Below are positions 11,801-20,941 of a stretch of DNA of 64,000 bases, piece after piece. The number at the start of each line of letters is the position of its first letter. Position 1 is the stretch's first letter. This stretch comes from Cristatella mucedo (taxonomy: Eukaryota > Bryozoa > Phylactolaemata > Cristatellidae), in assembly GCA_009760855.2 (NCBI GenBank), contig WPIO01000020.1:2386001-2450000 (forward strand). Reading direction: 5' to 3'. Below the pieces are notes generated by a model, which was given only the letters and a program-made list of their open reading frames with translations, was not told where the DNA came from and did not search any database. A program made the translations under genes and the position numbers.

Positions 11801-14800
11801 GATGCGTTTAGCAAAAATGGCAAAATGCTGCCCCCGGCCGGCATGAGCTGCAATTTTCTTCTGTGCACGGCTGCAACCCCACGCTGCTACAGCTAACGCA
11901 GCAAGATCAAGCACTGGCAACGGTAGTTAAGCTCGGCAGCACACTGACCTTCGCGTGACATTCCCACTTCGAAGCACTTCTTCAGCCGGCAATACTGGCA
12001 GCTGTTCCGAGTAAACGGCGTGATCTGACAGCGTTCTTCGTTGGTGCAGCGGAAGTTGATCCCTTGCGTGATGCATCGGCGAAAGAAGCCCTGGAGACAT
12101 GGCAGAAATGTGCACCGGTGTTGACAGTGATCAGGTGTGTCGCCGTGCATTCTGACCACATGTGCAGTGCAGCTCGTCTTTTGACAACTGCCTACATTTT
12201 GCTTTATTAAAAAGACTGCCGCAACAGCCAGCCATCACGTTCGATCCATATCAAAGATTAGCGTCTGTCTGTCATGGTGACTTGCAAAGAGTTTAACTAG
12301 CTCCCTAGTTTTGTCTAGGCTAATGATTGGGATTCCATTTTTGCTGGGCTATCGAAAAAACCCACTAGGCCGCTGCAGCTGGTGATGAATGTGGCTGCAA
12401 GGATAGTTTTACAAATTTCCGAGATTAGACCATGCGTCTCCTTTGCTAAATGAGCTTGGATGGCTTCCGATTGATCGGCGGATACAGAGTAAAGTTCCTA
12501 CGCTGACCCACAAGGCCTGCCACGGCTTGGCTTCTTCCTACCTGGCTGAACTGCTGCACCAATATCTGCCTCCTCATGCCCCCAGGTCCTGTATGGACAA
12601 TACATTAGCTGTTCTATTCCTCTGCTTAAAGACCATTGGCGACAGAAGCTTTTGCTCTGCAAGTTCTCTTTGTTGCGTGAGACGAAGTCTGTTGGCTACC
12701 GAATGCTGCTTAGGCTTTGGGTGCGCTATAGAAAACTCTCCCGCGTAATACCCACCTAGTCTTTGTGGAGTTACAGACGAAGATACATTACATTACATCC
12801 AATGCGCCCTCAGGTGTTTCTATGTCAAACATCACTGGATAACTAATCAGAGGATTAATAGGATGCACTCAGCCACCGAAGGCACTCACCTGCCGGAGGC
12901 TATATAGTATAGGAGCTGCTGAGCTGGTTGGCGATTAATTGCGACCAATCGCTTTGATCGTCAATGCACAGGCGGTCGGCCATGTAACCCCAGGCCATCG
13001 GTGTTAAGCCATTCGAACTGGACCAAGCCAACCGGCCCCACCAGACTGCATCCAGCCGTGGCCCCGGGCTATGTCATCCCGTAAGAAATGCTGGACTGGG
13101 CAGCTGACCTGGTCCCATCCACCCCCCCAAGGAGAGCCATGTGCAGAAAACAGGTCTCCCCCGCAGGCGCCGTGTCTGTGCAGCCAAAGAAACCGTGGAA
13201 CGCCACCGTGAAATCGACACATTGAGAGAGAGATAGATGCACAGAGACTTGTTGCCGCAGGCGCTGCTGCTGGCTCGGCTCTCTGCCGAGCCAGCATAAT
13301 AGCATAACCTCGCTCGGGCGAAGCAGCACTGCAGTGGCCTGCCTGCAAGGGCTGCTGATCACAGCCACATCAAACGCAGGCTGCTGATAGCACAATGAGG
13401 TGGAGCACAAATCGAAAGAAGCCTGCCCTGAGGCTCCGGCAGGCTTCTTGCAATCACTGCTCCACGAGACAATGGGAAGCCGATAAGTTGGCGATGGCCT
13501 AGTGCTTGAACGATTTCGGACTGGTTCACATGCACGTGAAATGACAGACCACTGCCACATGCATTTGCCAGAGTAGCTGAGCAAGCCACGATCCAACAGC
13601 AATTTACCAATGGCTCTGGCGGAACGACAGAGGCCTCTGGACAAGAAAGTTAGCCAGCAGGATTCGCAGATGTTGCTTGTTTTGCCCACACGCATTGCAG
13701 GGCGCTCGGCAGTGGCACGGAGCCAGCATTCAGCAGCATCGGCATTCGGAGGATGTCATTTGATGGGGTTTTCAGGTTAATCACCACCCAGGATGGGATG
13801 GCTGCTGTTTTGACTGGAGATGAAGGAATGGCCTTTGGTAACCCCCTTTTCCCGTTGTTCCACTTACCGAGGCAGGGTAACAGCTGTACCTTTCAGACAG
13901 CCCTTTCGGAGCTCAAATGGGTGCTGCATAAATTCCTATTCTTTGACGAAAGGAGAACACAAAGGCTAGAAAAGGAAGGCAATGAGTTGCCAGGGATATC
14001 GAATCACTGAGATTGAATGTGTGGTACGGTACAGCTGGGGCAGAGAGATGGAGGCAGTGGAGGAGATGGGAGAGAGAGAGGGAGAGAGAGAGGGAGAGAG
14101 AGTGAGGGAGGGAGGGAGGGAGGGAGGGAGGGAGGGAGGGAGGGAGGGAGGGAGGGAGGGAGGGAGGGAGGGAGGGAGGGGGGGGGAGGGAGGGAGGGAC
14201 AGACAGCCAGAGACGTAGACAGAGCCAGAGAGAGAACACATCACCAACAGGAGGGCAGACCCCAAAACGTCTGCTCACATCTTTTTCATAACCAACGCAG
14301 GCCATTGTAGGTAAACGCCAGGAAGCATGCCATCAGACAACAAACATGAGAAAACGAGCAGCACTATGACAAAGGCTGCATCACTTCTGCTTTCTGCGGC
14401 AGCAATTTCTGCTGAAGCAGCAACTAGCTCTCCTGCCACACATGACATGCTCTTCTTTACTGCAGTCCTAGGTGCTGCCCTGGTTTAGCCCAGGAGTTAA
14501 GGTGCTCGCCTTTGATGACCAAGGTCGTGGGGTCAAGCCCTGCAGCATACGTGAAGCACCTGGATAGAGATTAAGTTCTATTAGGGCACAATATAAATGG
14601 ATTATATCTATATATAGCATCGGTCTCAAAGTGGTCACCAGTTGCTGCCAGTCTACTAGTCTACTTGATGGAGGTAAGGGTGGCAGTGTCAGCGAAATCT
14701 GGGCGTCTTGTTCCAAAGCAACCGTTTACTAGATGACCACATAGGCTCCATAGACAAGTTTGCCTTCTTCAGCTACATTACATTGCAAAAATGAGGTCCT

Positions 14801-17800
14801 GCTGAAACAGGAATACCACAGCCAAGTTGGGCCATGCCTTTACGACACCAGTCTCGACTTCTGTAACTCACTACTTGTGGGTCTTCTGGCCAATGCGATA
14901 GGGCACTTACAGTTGGTGCAAAACTCTGCAGCCAGGTTTGTCAGTCGTGAGCACTTGAGTTGCCAAATTCCACTGCTTCCCACCGACTCGCATTGGCTGT
15001 CCATCAAGCAGTGCACCGACTTTAAGGGTCTCGTTTTTTTTTTATTCCTTACTTGTAGGTCTCTTCATTCTCTTTCTCTGCCCTACCTATCCGAGCTACT
15101 CCCGAATCAGGCTAGGCACAATACTATCCCCTCTTTTGATTCAAATTGTTTAGCTATGCATCGAACCAACCTCAAATCCTTTGGAGACGGTGCCGTTATG
15201 CTCTACTAAGGTATGCTTGGTACACTCCTAAAGCCTGGAACTTGCTCCCGACTGACTTTAAACAGAAGGTAGAATGCACCTGTTCCCATAGCATTACTTG
15301 GGTCCATGTGAAATGTCCTTTCTGTGCTTGTGTGTGCTGACACTGCACATGCTATCACTAACCATATTGACATGCTTCCTTTACAGCACACATACAGTGC
15401 CTAGAAAGGGAGTTAGCTCTCCGAGGGTCCTACGCAAATGTATTATTACAATGACTATTAATAGTATTATTTCAGTGAGAGAGTTTTTTCAATGAGCCCA
15501 GTCACGTTATTCTCCAAAGACAGTATTGGCATGGCCAAGCATGAACTCTTAGCTGAACCCTATCGAAAACCTTTGGACGCTTTGGAGTGAGGTACAAGAA
15601 CAGTTTGTATCATCTCGGGAAACGACTTACTTGAGGCTTCATGTCGATGCTGATGAGTAATTGCTCTGGAATTACGCACCAGGATCTAGGAGCCCATTCT
15701 AGCGAGCATATAGGAAATGATTAGAAACCACGGTGGAGCCGGTTCTTATTAGCACAAGTCAATCAGCAATCAAGTACTGAACCACAGCACATTATCTATC
15801 ACCACGGCCTCATGCAAGATAATGTGTGGACAAAAATATAATTCATCCGTATAATAAAATAACATATTAGCTAATTTAAAAGCCTCATTTGTAAAGTGGC
15901 AGAAGAGCCTTAACGGCTATCACCACAGCTTGCAGTGGGCAATAAAGAACTGCCTACTGCAGGATATTCGAACTCACGACCTCGGTCGTGAAGAGAATCT
16001 AATATCTATCCAGGCACTTCACATTTGCCACAGAGCTCTCGCCAACGACCCGGGCCACTATAGACGAATACCTAACCCCTGGACCAAACCGGACGAAAGT
16101 AGTATCGACGCATTAACAGCGAAAGCCAAAAACGTTTCGGCAAGTATTGCGGCTTGCTTAACTTGTATCGGCATCATTCTAAGACATCTGATGTCCATCA
16201 TCAGGCCACTCTCCTGCTGATGGCCAACCATGTTATTCTTGTTGCTTATTGAGCATGCTACCACTAACCACATTCGATTCGCGCTTCCTTTGCAGCAGTT
16301 GCAAAGCGCCTAGAAAGAGACTGAGTTCTCTGAGGGCGCCTTCTCAAACGTATTGTTATTATTTTTATTATTATCATTATTAACCTTGTACACCCAGCCT
16401 ACGGCTATAACAATGGCACGATTCAGAGCGCGCAGGCATATGAAAACGCATACCCTAGCAGCTTTTAATGGCTGCCAAGTAGAAACATACCGTGGCACGT
16501 GGCAGATGAAAGTCAGAGTCTCAAACTATTAGACACCAAACTATGTCCTCATTCGAATTATGTCCCCTCATACGGCAGCTATCAACGTCGATTGGCACAA
16601 GACAGCTATCACAACCAATCGACAGCAGTGCAGCCTCGATTAGGCTTCATGTGCTCTTGCACGGCGACACATTCCAAGGCAAGCAGAAACACCAGCAGCA
16701 ACAATAAGTAATTCGGCAGTGAGTGATGCGTACAGATTTTTCATTAGCGGATACAATTGCAGCAGGACCTGTTCAGCTCACACAGCAGATGAGCTAAGCA
16801 AAGCAGCAGACTCGATCCACTCCACCTCTTCTCTCAAAAAAGTCAGATAACCAAATGCATTGACCCTTTATGAAGTAGAGCTAATCACTAATGTCTGTCT
16901 GCCAGCCTGGCCGTCTGTCTGACTGACTCTCTCGGCTCATTACCTTCCTGTCTTTGCCTTAATTTTACCCTTTGTTTCTACCGTGCCTAACGCTCTCTGC
17001 CCAAGTCTGTCTCTCCGTGTAATGTAATGTAATGTATCTCCGTCAGTAACTCCACAAAGTCATAAAGACCACGTGGGTGTTACGCAGGAGAGTTTTGTAT
17101 AGCGCACTCACAGCCTAAGCGGCTTTCGGTACGCATTCGGTAGCCAACAGACTTCGTCTCACGCAACAAAAAGAAAGTGGGAAGCATAGCAGAGTCAGGA
17201 GAGCAGTTGAGGTAGTGAGTAGCATAGAAGTAGCAGTTCAGGACCGCTGAAAAAGATGTGCCACAGTCGGCAGTTGGAGAGTAGATGTCGTTGCGTGTCT
17301 CTCACTCACTGCCTGCGGCTAACCGTGTCTGCAGGTGCAGCGGGATCGCTGCTTGGACCATGGTGCTGCAGTCTAGCCTTGCCTGGGTCTTCTCTCGAGA
17401 CAGTGCCAGCCCATATGCCACAATGCTTGCCACATCCCTGGCTCATCGTAACAACAGTGGCAGGCCAGCAGTGCACACCGATGCACGCCTACTATTGGAA
17501 CTGGCTTAGGACTGTTTTGCCATCGGTGGCACGGATCAGCTTCGAGCTAACCATTTATGGATGCCTCCCAGCATACATTCTACACAGCATTGCGTGCCGC
17601 AAGCAAGTGCCCGCTGGTTGCGGCCACCGTGTGTAGGAGCTGACAGCAGCAGCAGCAGCAGCAGTAGCAGCAGCAGCAGCGAGAAACCGCCTGAGTAGAC
17701 AGGTGCGGCCCACCTGCGTGACGACGCGGCCGAATGTGTTACCAGGATAGCCTAGCATTCGAACGTCTAAACAGAAACAAACTTCGGCCTTCATCGCCAG

Positions 17801-18617
17801 CAGCTTAGCAGGCAGCAGCTGGACCACCGGGCCAAGGCAGCATAGCCATCATTTGACTTACAGTGGGACTACAGCCTCAGCTGCAGAAAAGATCCCCTTT
17901 AGAGAGGGCAGGGCGTAGAGGGAGGGGAGAAAACAAAAAGAGCAGCTGAGCTGCAGTGGACAAGGTCAGACGGTGGTCAGCAGCTAGCTCCACTCTCTAG
18001 TTTTGCTGCACCTGGGAAGCAAGCAGCCGAGAGGGGTAGGGGAGGAGGAGGAGGAGAAGAAGTAGGAAGGCACTAGTGTATATGGTGTACGTTCATCAAT
18101 AATGTGTGGCCATTCACCACGTTTCCTTGCAGACTTGCCACACAGCCGGCCTCGTTGCCCATAGGCTGCACAGCAAACAAGGAAGACACGCGTGTCTGCC
18201 TGCTGACGTCGACCACTGCCCGGACTGCTCCTGTATCAGATAAGTGGCCACCACCACGGCTCAAGTGCTGAGTGCCCATGTCGGCTGAACAAGCATAGGT
18301 AATGGTCGCCCGAAGCACAATGCACCTGCAGTCATGTGGCAGGTCACCTCGGCCGCAGAATGCTTGGGCAGCAGCAGCAGGAGCTCAGAAACAGCACGAG
18401 CAGCAGCAGTGGCAGCCGTAGTACAGCAGCAGTTTAAGTGTCGCGAGTGGAGAGCGCCGCAGCAGAGCCGTCCCCTGAAGAGTGCGCCCACTCCTGGGGC
18501 ACATACCTTGCAGCCTTCGCACGAGTCAACGCCATAATGAAAGCCTGATGCCTCGTCGCCACAGACTCGGCATGGCGGGGCAGGCCCGGAAGGGCGCTGC
18601 TGCGCAGCAGTAGCCAT
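3887..18617 (-). CDS. Nuclear hormone receptor, NR1-like, 7 coding exons, 731 aa
   Basis: The gene encodes a nuclear transcription factor of the nuclear receptor superfamily, expected to bind a DNA half-site and possibly a lipophilic ligand. Finger 1 uses C16, C19, C33 and C36; finger 2 uses C52, C58, C68 and C71. The P-box is CEGCKG (33-38), and the C-terminal extension [10 protein letters not shown] spans 85-94. A hinge of about 320 residues follows. The ligand-binding domain starts near 415 (IIKSHKTHC, 426-434), includes [15 protein letters not shown] (528-542), and ends in AF-2 [11 protein letters not shown] (721-731, conserved E727). Seven exons join in frame, with introns of 6416, 2666, 244, 1275, 1528 and 406 bp. 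The intron between CEGCK and GFFRR is common in this superfamily. The P-box and helix 3-5 signature point to NR1 (E75, E78, ROR, Rev-erb neighbourhood). The finger-2 sequence does not match those families as I know them and may instead belong to the two-DBD (NR7) receptors. I therefore give no gene symbol. Upstream non-coding or coding exons may be missing. Confidence 0.93.
4386..4432. repeat. (CA)n microsatellite inside intron 6, next to the exon 6 donor
   Basis: A run of about 23 CA units reads as (TG)n on the transcribed minus strand. It begins about 15 nt past the exon 6 5' splice site, after a gtagctgtgcgtgcgc lead-in. Confidence 0.97.
4448..4540 (-). CDS. Nuclear receptor exon 6 (ligand-binding domain helix 9-10 region)
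   Basis: This 93 bp exon completes codon 650 (Thr) and encodes residues 651-680 plus one base of codon 681: [16 protein letters not shown], then [14 protein letters not shown]. The acceptor is ctctttcag and the donor gtagct. Its length is divisible by three and both flanking introns are in phase 1, so skipping it would keep the reading frame. A long TG repeat follows the donor closely in the intron. Confidence 0.88.
5570..5895. repeat. (GA)n compound microsatellite in intron 5
   Basis: A pure GA run (5571-5651) is followed by interrupted GA, GACA and GATA units up to 5895. On the transcribed strand it is a polypyrimidine tract of more than 300 nt inside the 1528 bp intron 5. Frames read from it (long Leu-Ser or Arg-Glu repeats) are not genes. 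Confidence 0.97.
6069..6277 (-). CDS. Nuclear receptor exon 5 (ligand-binding domain middle helices)
   Basis: This exon encodes part of codon 580 through the first base of codon 650. [43 protein letters not shown] and NGIIAINS fit the region around helices 6-8, where NR1 receptors often carry an L-x-L-T-DEE-type motif. Two AG acceptors lie 17 nt apart. Only the upstream one, before CAGGCATTTT, matches the exon 4 phase (CG|C, Arg). The donor is gtgagt after TCG A. Confidence 0.87.
6655..6805 (+). mobile_element. LINE family A, degraded 3' UTR (intron 4)
   Basis: It preserves the tgcttacgcgtgc and tgctaag...gatttagttctcttagg landmarks of the LINE-A 3' end, with many substitutions. It lies in intron 4 of the receptor gene, which is transcribed in the opposite direction. 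Confidence 0.65.
7126..7280 (-). mobile_element. LINE family A 3' tail (intron 4)
   Basis: On the minus strand it reads 3' UTR, hairpin and (ATT)n; on the plus strand, aataataat, then aaagcgccctcagagaactc and aggcgcttt. It lies in the same orientation as the receptor transcript. Confidence 0.88.
7553..7911 (-). CDS. Nuclear receptor exon 4 (ligand-binding domain helices 3-5)
   Basis: This exon encodes residues 461-579 plus two bases of codon 580. [17 protein letters not shown] (509-525) and [15 protein letters not shown] (528-542) form the family's helix 3-5 signature, and [10 protein letters not shown] (545-554) continues it. The chosen acceptor is the pyrimidine-rich tatttttgcag. A second phase-0 acceptor (gttgcag before GCTTCG, 30 codons in) would also keep frame and drop PACTIC...VPLQ, so the 5' edge is less certain than the rest. 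The donor is gtcagt after AAT CG. Confidence 0.88.
8065..8092. repeat. (CAG)n triplet repeat in intron 3
   Basis: A short cag run lies on the plus strand and reads as CTG on the transcribed strand. It lies in the 244 bp intron 3, not in an exon, under the present model. Confidence 0.85.
8156..9282 (-). CDS. Nuclear receptor exon 3 (DNA-binding extension, long hinge, start of ligand-binding domain)
   Basis: This 1127 bp exon encodes residues 85-460. The acceptor is catttcag and the junction codon G|CA restores Ala, giving [14 protein letters not shown]. The hinge contains a His run near 124-127, Pro/Tyr-rich segments (146-180), Ala runs (about 206-222), a His/Ser run (294-306) and an acidic DDDD (309-312). 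[19 protein letters not shown] (388-406) and [21 protein letters not shown] (417-437) look like the start of the ligand-binding domain, helix 1. The donor is gtaagg after GAG CAA, phase 0. High GC content opens long reading frames on the opposite strand; these are shadows. Confidence 0.93.
9397..9573 (+). mobile_element. SINE-B copy in intron 2
   Basis: The tRNA-like head has box A tggctcactaggtaagg and box B gagttcgaatcctg. The family body is ggtggtgatagccgtaaagg and the end is ttaaatcagctag. It lies about 115 nt from the exon 3 acceptor, antisense to the receptor gene. Confidence 0.88.
10474..10653. mobile_element. Short SPIN-like hAT non-autonomous element (intron 2)
   Basis: The 180 bp element is bounded by CAGTGGTTCTCAACC and its inverted match GGTTGAGAGCCGCTG. 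It contains the subterminal block cgacccacagg/gaccccgaaggggtcg and the segment tccgatggtcttag. This matches what I know of the SPIN family of hAT elements, with most of the interior deleted. Flanking 8-mers (atgtagca and ctttagag) share only a TxTAG-like core, so the target duplication is decayed or absent. Confidence 0.8.
10830..11595 (-). mobile_element. LINE family B, ORF2 end and 3' UTR (intron 2)
   Basis: Translated on the minus strand, the 5' part gives [20 protein letters not shown] and a decayed continuation that aligns with the clearer family B copy at 38.2-39.1 kb. The 3' UTR landmarks (gtagccaacag...aacaaagag) follow. Frameshifts make it non-functional. Confidence 0.75.
11949..12090 (-). 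CDS. Nuclear receptor exon 2 (second zinc finger)
   Basis: This exon encodes residues 38-84 plus the first base of codon 85. It begins [10 protein letters not shown] directly after a tctccag acceptor and carries the second zinc finger, with D-box TNEER (53-57) and the stretch [17 protein letters not shown]. It ends at GMSRE with donor gtcagt, phase 1. The ITPFTRN segment is distinctive and differs from the IxRxNRNRC pattern I associate with E75, E78 and ROR. Confidence 0.95.
12205..12800 (+). mobile_element. LINE family B, ORF2 C-terminus and 3' end (intron 1)
   Basis: The relic reads like [40 protein letters not shown] and [20 protein letters not shown]. It ends with the family's agttacagacgaagatacattacattacat terminus. 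Compared with the 38-39 kb copy it has internal deletions and stops. Confidence 0.85.
14063..14200. repeat. (GAGA)/(GGGA)n microsatellite in intron 1
   Basis: GA-rich units pass into about 20 tandem GGGA tetramers (14103-14178), then a G run. The tract is strongly purine-biased on the plus strand. Confidence 0.97.
14478..14612 (+). mobile_element. SINE-A copy (intron 1)
   Basis: The tRNA-like head is tttagcccaggagttaaggt with a B-box-like ggggtcaagccctg. The tail is gaagcacctggatagagatt...tattagggcac, a variant of the LINE-A terminal hairpin, followed by aaatggatta. Confidence 0.8.
14850..15462 (+). mobile_element. LINE family A, ORF2 C-terminus plus 3' tail (intron 1)
   Basis: Translation gives a relic of the family C-terminus ([40 protein letters not shown]) followed by the 3' UTR, a degraded hairpin and ATT units. 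It contains frameshifts. Confidence 0.88.
15529..15660 (+). pseudogene. Tc1/mariner-like transposase relic (intron 1)
   Basis: One frame reads AWPSMNS, a stop, then [18 protein letters not shown]. This matches the [15 protein letters not shown] block near the catalytic third acidic residue of Tc1/mariner transposases. The expected Asp position is a stop codon and no other part of the transposase was recognised, so only a short dead fragment remains. Confidence 0.72.
15863..16045 (-). mobile_element. SINE-B head and body joined to a SINE-A/LINE-A-type tail (intron 1)
   Basis: On the minus strand the SINE-B body (gtgatagccgttaaggctct) and tRNA-like head are recognisable up to the cacgacctcggtcgtga motif. 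Beyond it, agagaatctaatatctatcc and aggcacttcac are SINE-A/LINE-A hairpin sequence, so two families meet inside one repeat. Confidence 0.65.
16216..16385 (+). mobile_element. LINE family A 3' UTR, hairpin and tail (intron 1)
   Basis: The 3' UTR landmark ttgttgcttattgagcatgc is followed by gcaaagcgcctagaaagaga, ctctgagggcgcc and an ATT-rich tail. Confidence 0.88.
17015..17292 (-). mobile_element. LINE family B 3' end (intron 1)
   Basis: On the plus strand it starts with the inverted terminal repeat units gtaatgtaatgtaatgtatc, then tccgtcagtaactccacaaa and the shared UTR (cattcggtagccaacagac). The copy is 5'-truncated. Confidence 0.87.
17646..17683. repeat. (CAG)n triplet repeat (intron 1)
   Basis: About a dozen CAG units with one TAG interruption. 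Non-coding in the present model. Confidence 0.9.
18507..18617 (-). CDS. Nuclear receptor exon 1 (first zinc finger)
   Basis: This exon encodes residues 1-37: a 15-residue Pro/Gln-containing leader, then [15 protein letters not shown] and DSCEGCK, which form the first zinc finger and most of the P-box. The donor after AAG reads gtatgt, phase 0. The chosen ATG is the first after an in-frame TGA ten codons upstream, so this exon cannot simply be extended in the genome. An upstream exon spliced into an acceptor before or within the leader remains possible. Confidence 0.93.
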
Positions 18618-20620
18618 CGACTGGTTGAACGGTCGGAGGTGTCAGATCGAGTCGGTGCCTAGTCGAGCGACGACCACAAACAATTACCCAGTCTCGACAG
18701 TCCCAGCTTCACAAGTGTCCAGCTACAACCAACGAACGAAGTGTGGCGCAGGCCGATGCGGCTGCAGCAGCAGTGGCAGCCAGCATCACTGTCCATTGGA
18801 CGGCAGCAAGGGAAACGACAGGTGCTCGCTGCTGCCGCTGAAGCTTTCCAGAGTTCAATAAAACTTGTTGCTCGCGCTCGGGGGGGGGGGCACTTTTAAG
18901 TGGGCAGAATGAGGAAACTCGACTTTCCTTTCCCCCCAAAAACAAACCTGCTCGCTCGAAGCCACCTGTGCGCTCCGCTCACAGACCAATTCCGATCTGA
19001 CAAGGCGTTCAGTCCCGAGCAGGGGCGTGGCAGCCGGCAGTGAGCCTCACGGGGCAGCAGCAGCCCTTAGGGCACGATTGGCGCCGGCACTCGGCAGGAT
19101 CGCCGCTGCTGCTGCTGATGCGGAATTCAATTACGGCCCGAGACGCGCAGGGCAGGAGAGGCGGCCGTCATCAGGGCGGGAAGTCGTCCCTCTTTGCCTC
19201 TGCTACCCAGCCCACCACTCGCACAGCTGGCCGGCAACCGATCGCTCACGGCTCTCATGGCCATGCACCGGCCGGCCGCCGCTCTGCCCGCCGCGCTCCG
19301 AGGTGCGAACAGAACGAACACCGGCCTCAGCAGGAGCTACAGGGGGGCGGCGGCGGGGCGCTAAGTAGTGCTACAAACGGCTCCGACGCTCTTCGACTGG
19401 CCCCCATGACACCCGACTGGCAGCGAGGCATGCAGATGCAGCTGACTCGTGGAACCGTCGGACGGCCGGTCGGACCGTCGGCGGTTGCTCGTGCTGCGGG
19501 GGCACTCGGGGCGTGACAGCCCCGCCGGCGGCAACTCGGCAGCATCTTTGCACTCGTGGGGTACACGCTTTCGCATCAGCACGGAGCACCGTCGAAAGCA
19601 AGTAAAAAAACCGCAAGAAAGTGGGCAGCGCGACAACTGGGGGGGGGGTGCTTCGGAGGGCTCGGGGAGGGAGGGTGTGGGCTGAGACACTCACCTGCAC
19701 CCGGCACCTCGAGCGGAGAAAGCCGCTCGTGCCTTCGAGCGCTGACCGCCTTTTTGCGGCGGCTGCGGCGGTAGCAGCAACAGCGGCGATTACCACGAGC
19801 CGCAGCGCGGGCACCAATAGCCACACCGCGTGGCTGGCACCCACCGTGGCAGCACTCGCCGAGGCAGCGCACACACCGACCGCACTGCTGCCGCCGGGCG
19901 CCGCAGTCGAGAGGTGATCGCGTCGTTCAAGTGCGTTGCCCAGAGGCGTGAGCAGGTCGGACGGAGCCGGGCTGCCCACGAGGTTGCAGCAGAGGGTCGC
20001 GCGCGGCCGCGGACAGAGAGTGAGAGAGAGGGAAAGAGCGCGCGCCTCCAATGGCAGGCGAGCACCGAGAGACACGGCTGCGACGGCTTCGCGCTGCAGC
20101 CGTGAATAGCGCGACTGCAATCATCGCCCGAGGGGAGACCGTGTTTCGAAGCCGGCAACAATGCACGCACAAATGCAAGGCCTCGGTCACAGAATCAGTG
20201 ACAATGACGCCGAGCGATTACCAATCCGCACACCGAGAAGTTCGCCAGCACAAAAGACCCGGGGCCTGCCAAGAGGTGCGCGAGTGCCGAGTGGCGAAAG
20301 TGCGAGAAAGCGCGCGCTGCCAGAATCGGGTCAGGGCAGCCGCGACGGCCATCCATCTATGCCAGCCGGTGCAGCGAGCTCCGGGCCGGGCCGGGAGAGT
20401 TGCTCTCACCTCCCTCTCCCAGCGCATCCATAGATGCCGACCGAGTGTGAAGCACGGAGGAGCGCCGGCGAGCGGAGGGGCAAGCGCGAGGGGGGAAGGA
20501 GACTGCGAACCGAGGTGGGGGGGGGGGCTTCTAGTGCTCTTGAGCGGAGACAAGCTTCAACCGCCCGCTAAGTTTCTTGTGCCGCTGCTCATAAATGAAG
20601 CTATCCGAATCAGCTGACCT
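18618..20620 (-). promoter_or_regulatory. GC/CpG-rich block upstream of exon 1, probable promoter or 5' UTR
   Basis: From about 18.95 to 20.55 kb the sequence is strongly GC-rich with frequent CpG, unlike the AT-richer repeat DNA beyond 20.6 kb. It directly precedes the first coding exon in the direction of transcription. Many long frames on both strands have no recognisable domain and look like composition artefacts. I saw no clear TATA box, so exact start sites are unknown. An undetected 5' non-coding exon may lie here. Confidence 0.45.
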
Positions 20621-20702
20621 TCACTGTTTCAGATACCTCCAGGGCAAAACTACAGACAGATCTCGGGCGATTTTATTTCATGCTCGTGCATCATCGATGA
20701 GC

Positions 20703-20795
20703 TGAGTTAATAATAACAATAATAATAATACATTAAATATAGATCCCTCAGATAACCTAATCTCTTCCTAGGCACTTTACATTTGCCGCAGCTGA
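20703..20795 (-). mobile_element. LINE family A 3' tail
   Basis: Plus-strand AAT units are followed by a diverged inverted hairpin (ccctcagataacctaatctc...aggcactttacatttgc). It faces away from the next LINE-A tail at 20853. Confidence 0.8.
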
Positions 20796-20852
20796 TCGCT
20801 CATTCGCAGCAGAATTTGGACCACAGGCAGTAGGCTACAGACACAATCAACT

Positions 20853-20941
20853 ACCTTTGCAGCAAATGTAAAGCGCCTAGAGAGAGATTAAGTTCTCTGA
20901 GGGCGCTTTATCAAGTGAGTTATTATTATTATTATTATTAC
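20853..20941 (+). mobile_element. LINE family A 3' tail only
   Basis: Only tttgcagcaaatgtaaagcg, the hairpin and (ATT)n remain: an extremely 5'-truncated insertion with an intact hairpin. Confidence 0.88.

Noticed and set aside
3887-18617. Naming the receptor E75, E78, ROR or knirps
   Set aside because: P-box and helix 3-5 similarity is shared by several NR1 groups. The finger-2 sequence fits none of them well, the AF-2 helix argues against E75/Rev-erb, and knirps-type proteins lack a ligand-binding domain.
19027-20617. Plus- and minus-strand frames up to 249 codons in the CpG-rich block
   Set aside because: Composition effect in GC-rich sequence; mutually overlapping and without domains.
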